Shown here: positions 62,362 through 64,000 of the stretch, one piece after another
How the letters are laid out: every line of letters starts with the position of its first letter
Position numbering within the stretch: the first letter of the stretch is position 1
Assembly (NCBI RefSeq): GCF_018780565.1
Contig: NZ_JADMJN010000005.1
Location: 310,001 to 374,000 of the forward strand
Direction: 5' to 3'
Source: Rhodoferax sp.
GTDB lineage: Bacteria; Pseudomonadota; Gammaproteobacteria; Burkholderiales; Burkholderiaceae_C
DNA: 64,000 nt
Position numbers and translations under genes: made by a program
The notes under the pieces: model-generated
The model's input: the letters and a program-made list of their open reading frames with translations, nothing else
The model's database searches: none
What the model was told of the DNA's origin: nothing

Positions 62362-63116
62362 GCTGGCGCTTTCTCCAGGGATGACTGATTGACGTGCAGA
62401 CCGCATTCCTTGGCGGCCTCGTCTTCCCACCACCAGCGGCCGGCACGGAAATCTTCGCCCATGCTGATGGCACGGGTACAAGGGGCGCAGCCAATGCTGG
62501 GGAAAAACTGGTCATGCAGCGGGTTGTAATCAATTTTGTTGGCGGCAATGAAGTGCCACACGTCACCCCAGGTCCAGTTGGCCAGAGGATTGATTTTGAC
62601 ACGCTCGGGGTTGCTGGTATCGATCAGGGGCACGTCGGCGCGGGCGCCAGACTGCTCCCGGCGCAGGCCCGTGATCCAGGCATCCTTGCCGGCCAGTGCC
62701 CGCTCCAGCGGCTCCATCTTGCGAATATGGCAGCAGCCCTTGCGCAACTCGATGCTCTTGTACATCGCATCCTTGCCCTCGCGGGCCACAAATTCCACCA
62801 CCGCCTCGTTGCGCGGCGTGAAGACTTCAATTGGCGTGCGGGAAGTCGCCTGAAGGCGGTCCAGCAGCGCCAGTGTTTCGGGATGCAGCATGCCGGTTTC
62901 CAGCACAAAGATGCCGATATGGAGTTGCAAGGCGTTGATCAAGTGCGTGAGAACCACGTCTTCCGCGCCCAGACTGGATGCCTGGCTGACCCGCGCCGCG
63001 CCACCAGTGACCAGAGGCGCATAGTCGCGTGCGGCTTGTTGCAGCAAGGTTGTGGTTTCTGCCAGCTTGGCCGAGAAATCAGCCGATGCGCGGGCATTCA
63101 GATCGATGGCGCTCAT
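62358..63116 (-). CDS. cysH: APS reductase (CysH, 4Fe-4S type)
   Basis: A 252-residue reductase. Cys128-Cys129 in RKGCCHIRK and Cys210/Cys213 in GCAPCTR bind a [4Fe-4S] cluster, which marks direct use of APS instead of PAPS. The catalytic Cys238 is in KECGLHVN. It reduces APS to sulfite with thioredoxin, so no CysC kinase is needed; none is fused to CysN. It overlaps both the DUF934 gene upstream and cysD downstream by 4 bases. Confidence 0.96.
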   Translation of the reverse strand: MSAIDLNARASADFSAKLAETTTLLQQAARDYAPLVTGGAARVSQASSLGAEDVVLTHLINALQLHIGIFVLETGMLHPETLALLDRLQATSRTPIEVFTPRNEAVVEFVAREGKDAMYKSIELRKGCCHIRKMEPLERALAGKDAWITGLRREQSGARADVPLIDTSNPERVKINPLANWTWGDVWHFIAANKIDYNPLHDQFFPSIGCAPCTRAISMGEDFRAGRWWWEDEAAKECGLHVNQSSLEKAPA

Positions 63117-63508
63117 GCGGCGGCTCCTGCGATGAAATGGGGGACAGTGGCAACGGTATCGCCCTGGTAAAACGACTGGTAGCGATCAAACTGGCGTTGC
63201 GCATGCTCTGCGTTCTGGTCTTCACGCAGCACCGCCGCATCGAAGCCGCTGCGCTGCATTTGCACCAGTTGATCAATCAGCACATCGCCCGTGGCGCGAA
63301 TCTCACCTTTGAAGCCGAGCCGGCGTCGCAGCAAAAAGGCCTGGCTGAAAGCCCGTCCGTCGGTGAACTTGGGGAAGCTCAGTTCCACACGATCCACGCC
63401 CTCCAGACTCAGGGAGCGTGGGTCGGCATCGTTTTCAAGTTCAATAACATTGGAGCCGATAGCCCTCGTCGCGTGTTCGTTTGCAGCTATTAATTTCATA
63501 GTATTCAT
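63113..63508 (-). CDS. DUF934 protein of the sulfate assimilation cluster, element-derived N-terminus
   Basis: A 131-residue DUF934 protein. DRVELSFPKFTDGRAFSQAF, then LLRRRLGFKGEIRATGDVLI and DQLVQMQRSGFDAAVLRED are the family core. These proteins follow cysI in many beta- and gammaproteobacteria and are thought to assist sulfite reduction, with no proven function. Residues 3-18 (TMKLIAANEHATRAIG) come from copy F of the 43-base element, replacing the usual short leader. ATGA overlap with cysH couples their translation. It begins 5 bases after the cysI stop. Confidence 0.92.
   Translation of the reverse strand: MNTMKLIAANEHATRAIGSNVIELENDADPRSLSLEGVDRVELSFPKFTDGRAFSQAFLLRRRLGFKGEIRATGDVLIDQLVQMQRSGFDAAVLREDQNAEHAQRQFDRYQSFYQGDTVATVPHFIAGAAA
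63461..63503 (-). repeat. 43-base dispersed element, copy F (N-terminus of DUF934 gene)
   Basis: Minus strand: TACTATGAAATTAATAGCTG, 17-base spacer, AGGGCT, then ATCGGCTCC. Only the second base of TGCTA differs. It begins inside codon 2 of the gene, in the shared frame. Confidence 0.88.
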
Positions 63509-63513
63509 TCCTT

Positions 63514-64000
63514 TCAGACCAGCTCGGCCGGTGCTGTCTGGCGCACACTGTTGGCCGCCAGCTTGAACGCATCCATGCCGATACGGCGAACCGTGGCGAT
63601 GAAAGTCTCACCATGCTGACGCTCACTGCGGTAGGTGTCCAGCACTGCTTCGATCACATCGGGCACCTCTTCGGCGCCAAATGAGGGGCCCACCACTTTG
63701 CCGGCTACCGGCGCACCACTCAGGTTAGAGCCGTCCGAGCCGCCCAGGGATACCTGGTACCACTCGCGTCCATCCTTGTCTACCCCGAGAATGCCAATGT
63801 GGCCGCTGTGGTGATGCCCGCAGGAGTTGATGCAGCCGCTGATGTGCAGGTCAATTTCACCCAGGTCATGCAGTTCGTCCATATCCTGGTAACGCTCGGT
63901 GATGGCTTCTGCAATCGGAATCGAACGGGCGTTGGCCAGCGAGCAGAAATCGCCGCCGGGGCAGGCAATCATGTCCGTCAGCAAACGGATGTTGGGGCGG
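63514..64000 (-). CDS. cysI: Assimilatory sulfite reductase (siroheme hemoprotein), C-terminal part
   Basis: The last 162 codons of a siroheme nitrite/sulfite reductase; the start is beyond the window edge. CPGGDFCSLANARS and CINSCGHHHSGHIG give the four cysteines that bind the [4Fe-4S] cluster bridged to siroheme. GVDKDGREWYQVSLGGSDGS is a conserved C-terminal strand region. In this operon it reduces sulfite made by CysH to sulfide, with electrons from ferredoxin or NADPH. The stop is 5 bases before the DUF934 start. A nitrite reductase is excluded by context more than by sequence. Confidence 0.92.
   Translation of the reverse strand, partial: RPNIRLLTDMIACPGGDFCSLANARSIPIAEAITERYQDMDELHDLGEIDLHISGCINSCGHHHSGHIGILGVDKDGREWYQVSLGGSDGSNLSGAPVAGKVVGPSFGAEEVPDVIEAVLDTYRSERQHGETFIATVRRIGMDAFKLAANSVRQTAPAELV

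Overview
The window reads as chromosome of a betaproteobacterium of the order Burkholderiales, most probably Comamonadaceae (Rhodoferax/Polaromonas-like). This is an inference from gene content and order: a grpE-dnaK-dnaJ operon under a heat-shock promoter, a DUF934 gene inside an assimilatory sulfate cluster, hydroxycinnamate and 4-hydroxybenzoate catabolism with Liv-type transporters, and moderately high GC. No rRNA, CRISPR array or phage was seen. There is one tRNA (Asn), one TPP riboswitch and a remnant integron.

Layout. 1-5.7 kb: acyl-CoA ligase (cut by the edge), an isomerase and an SDR flanking a TetR regulator whose two operator-like sites are identical, a GST-trhO pair, a hydroxyacid dehydrogenase and a flavin reductase. 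6.3-7.7 kb: a small integron relic made of a truncated integron integrase, a LexA box, an attI-like region and two cassettes (HEPN-like protein, RidA-like protein) transcribed away from the integrase. 7.7-15 kb: radical SAM protein, beta-CASP nuclease, dnaJ-dnaK-grpE, FKBP isomerase, small regulator. 15-27.5 kb: a roughly 12-kb minus-strand operon for CoA-dependent hydroxycinnamate degradation (hydratase, feruloyl-CoA synthase, thiolase, SDR, thioesterase, complete Liv-type ABC transporter, acyl-CoA dehydrogenase, MarR regulator). 27.7-35.6 kb: ComFB-like protein, a DUF1932 dehydrogenase, Tat-exported PhoD, mfd, ispD-ispF and an untracked 43-residue CxxC protein. 35.7-43.4 kb: CoA transferase and pobA with a divergent IclR regulator, then a second Liv-type transporter. 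43.7-52.8 kb: DEDDh exonuclease, nitronate monooxygenase, an unusual envelope-protein cluster sharing one N-terminal module, tesB, SSB-like and anti-sigma-like genes. 52.9-58.4 kb: tRNA-Asn and thiamine genes (thiD; riboswitch-cytX-thiO-thiS-thiG-thiE). 58.5-64 kb: ferredoxin reductase, ferredoxin and cysN-cysD-cysH-DUF934-cysI.

The most striking signal is a dispersed 43-base element with fixed architecture (20 bases, 17-base spacer, AGGGCY). Six well-conserved and two degenerate copies were found. Five of the six good copies lie inside genes, all in the gene's sense strand and the same reading frame, so they add or shape protein sequence: the N-termini of CysN and the DUF934 protein, internal segments of IspD and a LivG-type ATPase, and the stop codon of a GST. 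This resembles the coding palindromic elements known from Rickettsia but is a different sequence. The second main signal is the integron remnant, whose cassette boundaries are mutually complementary as expected of genuine cassettes.
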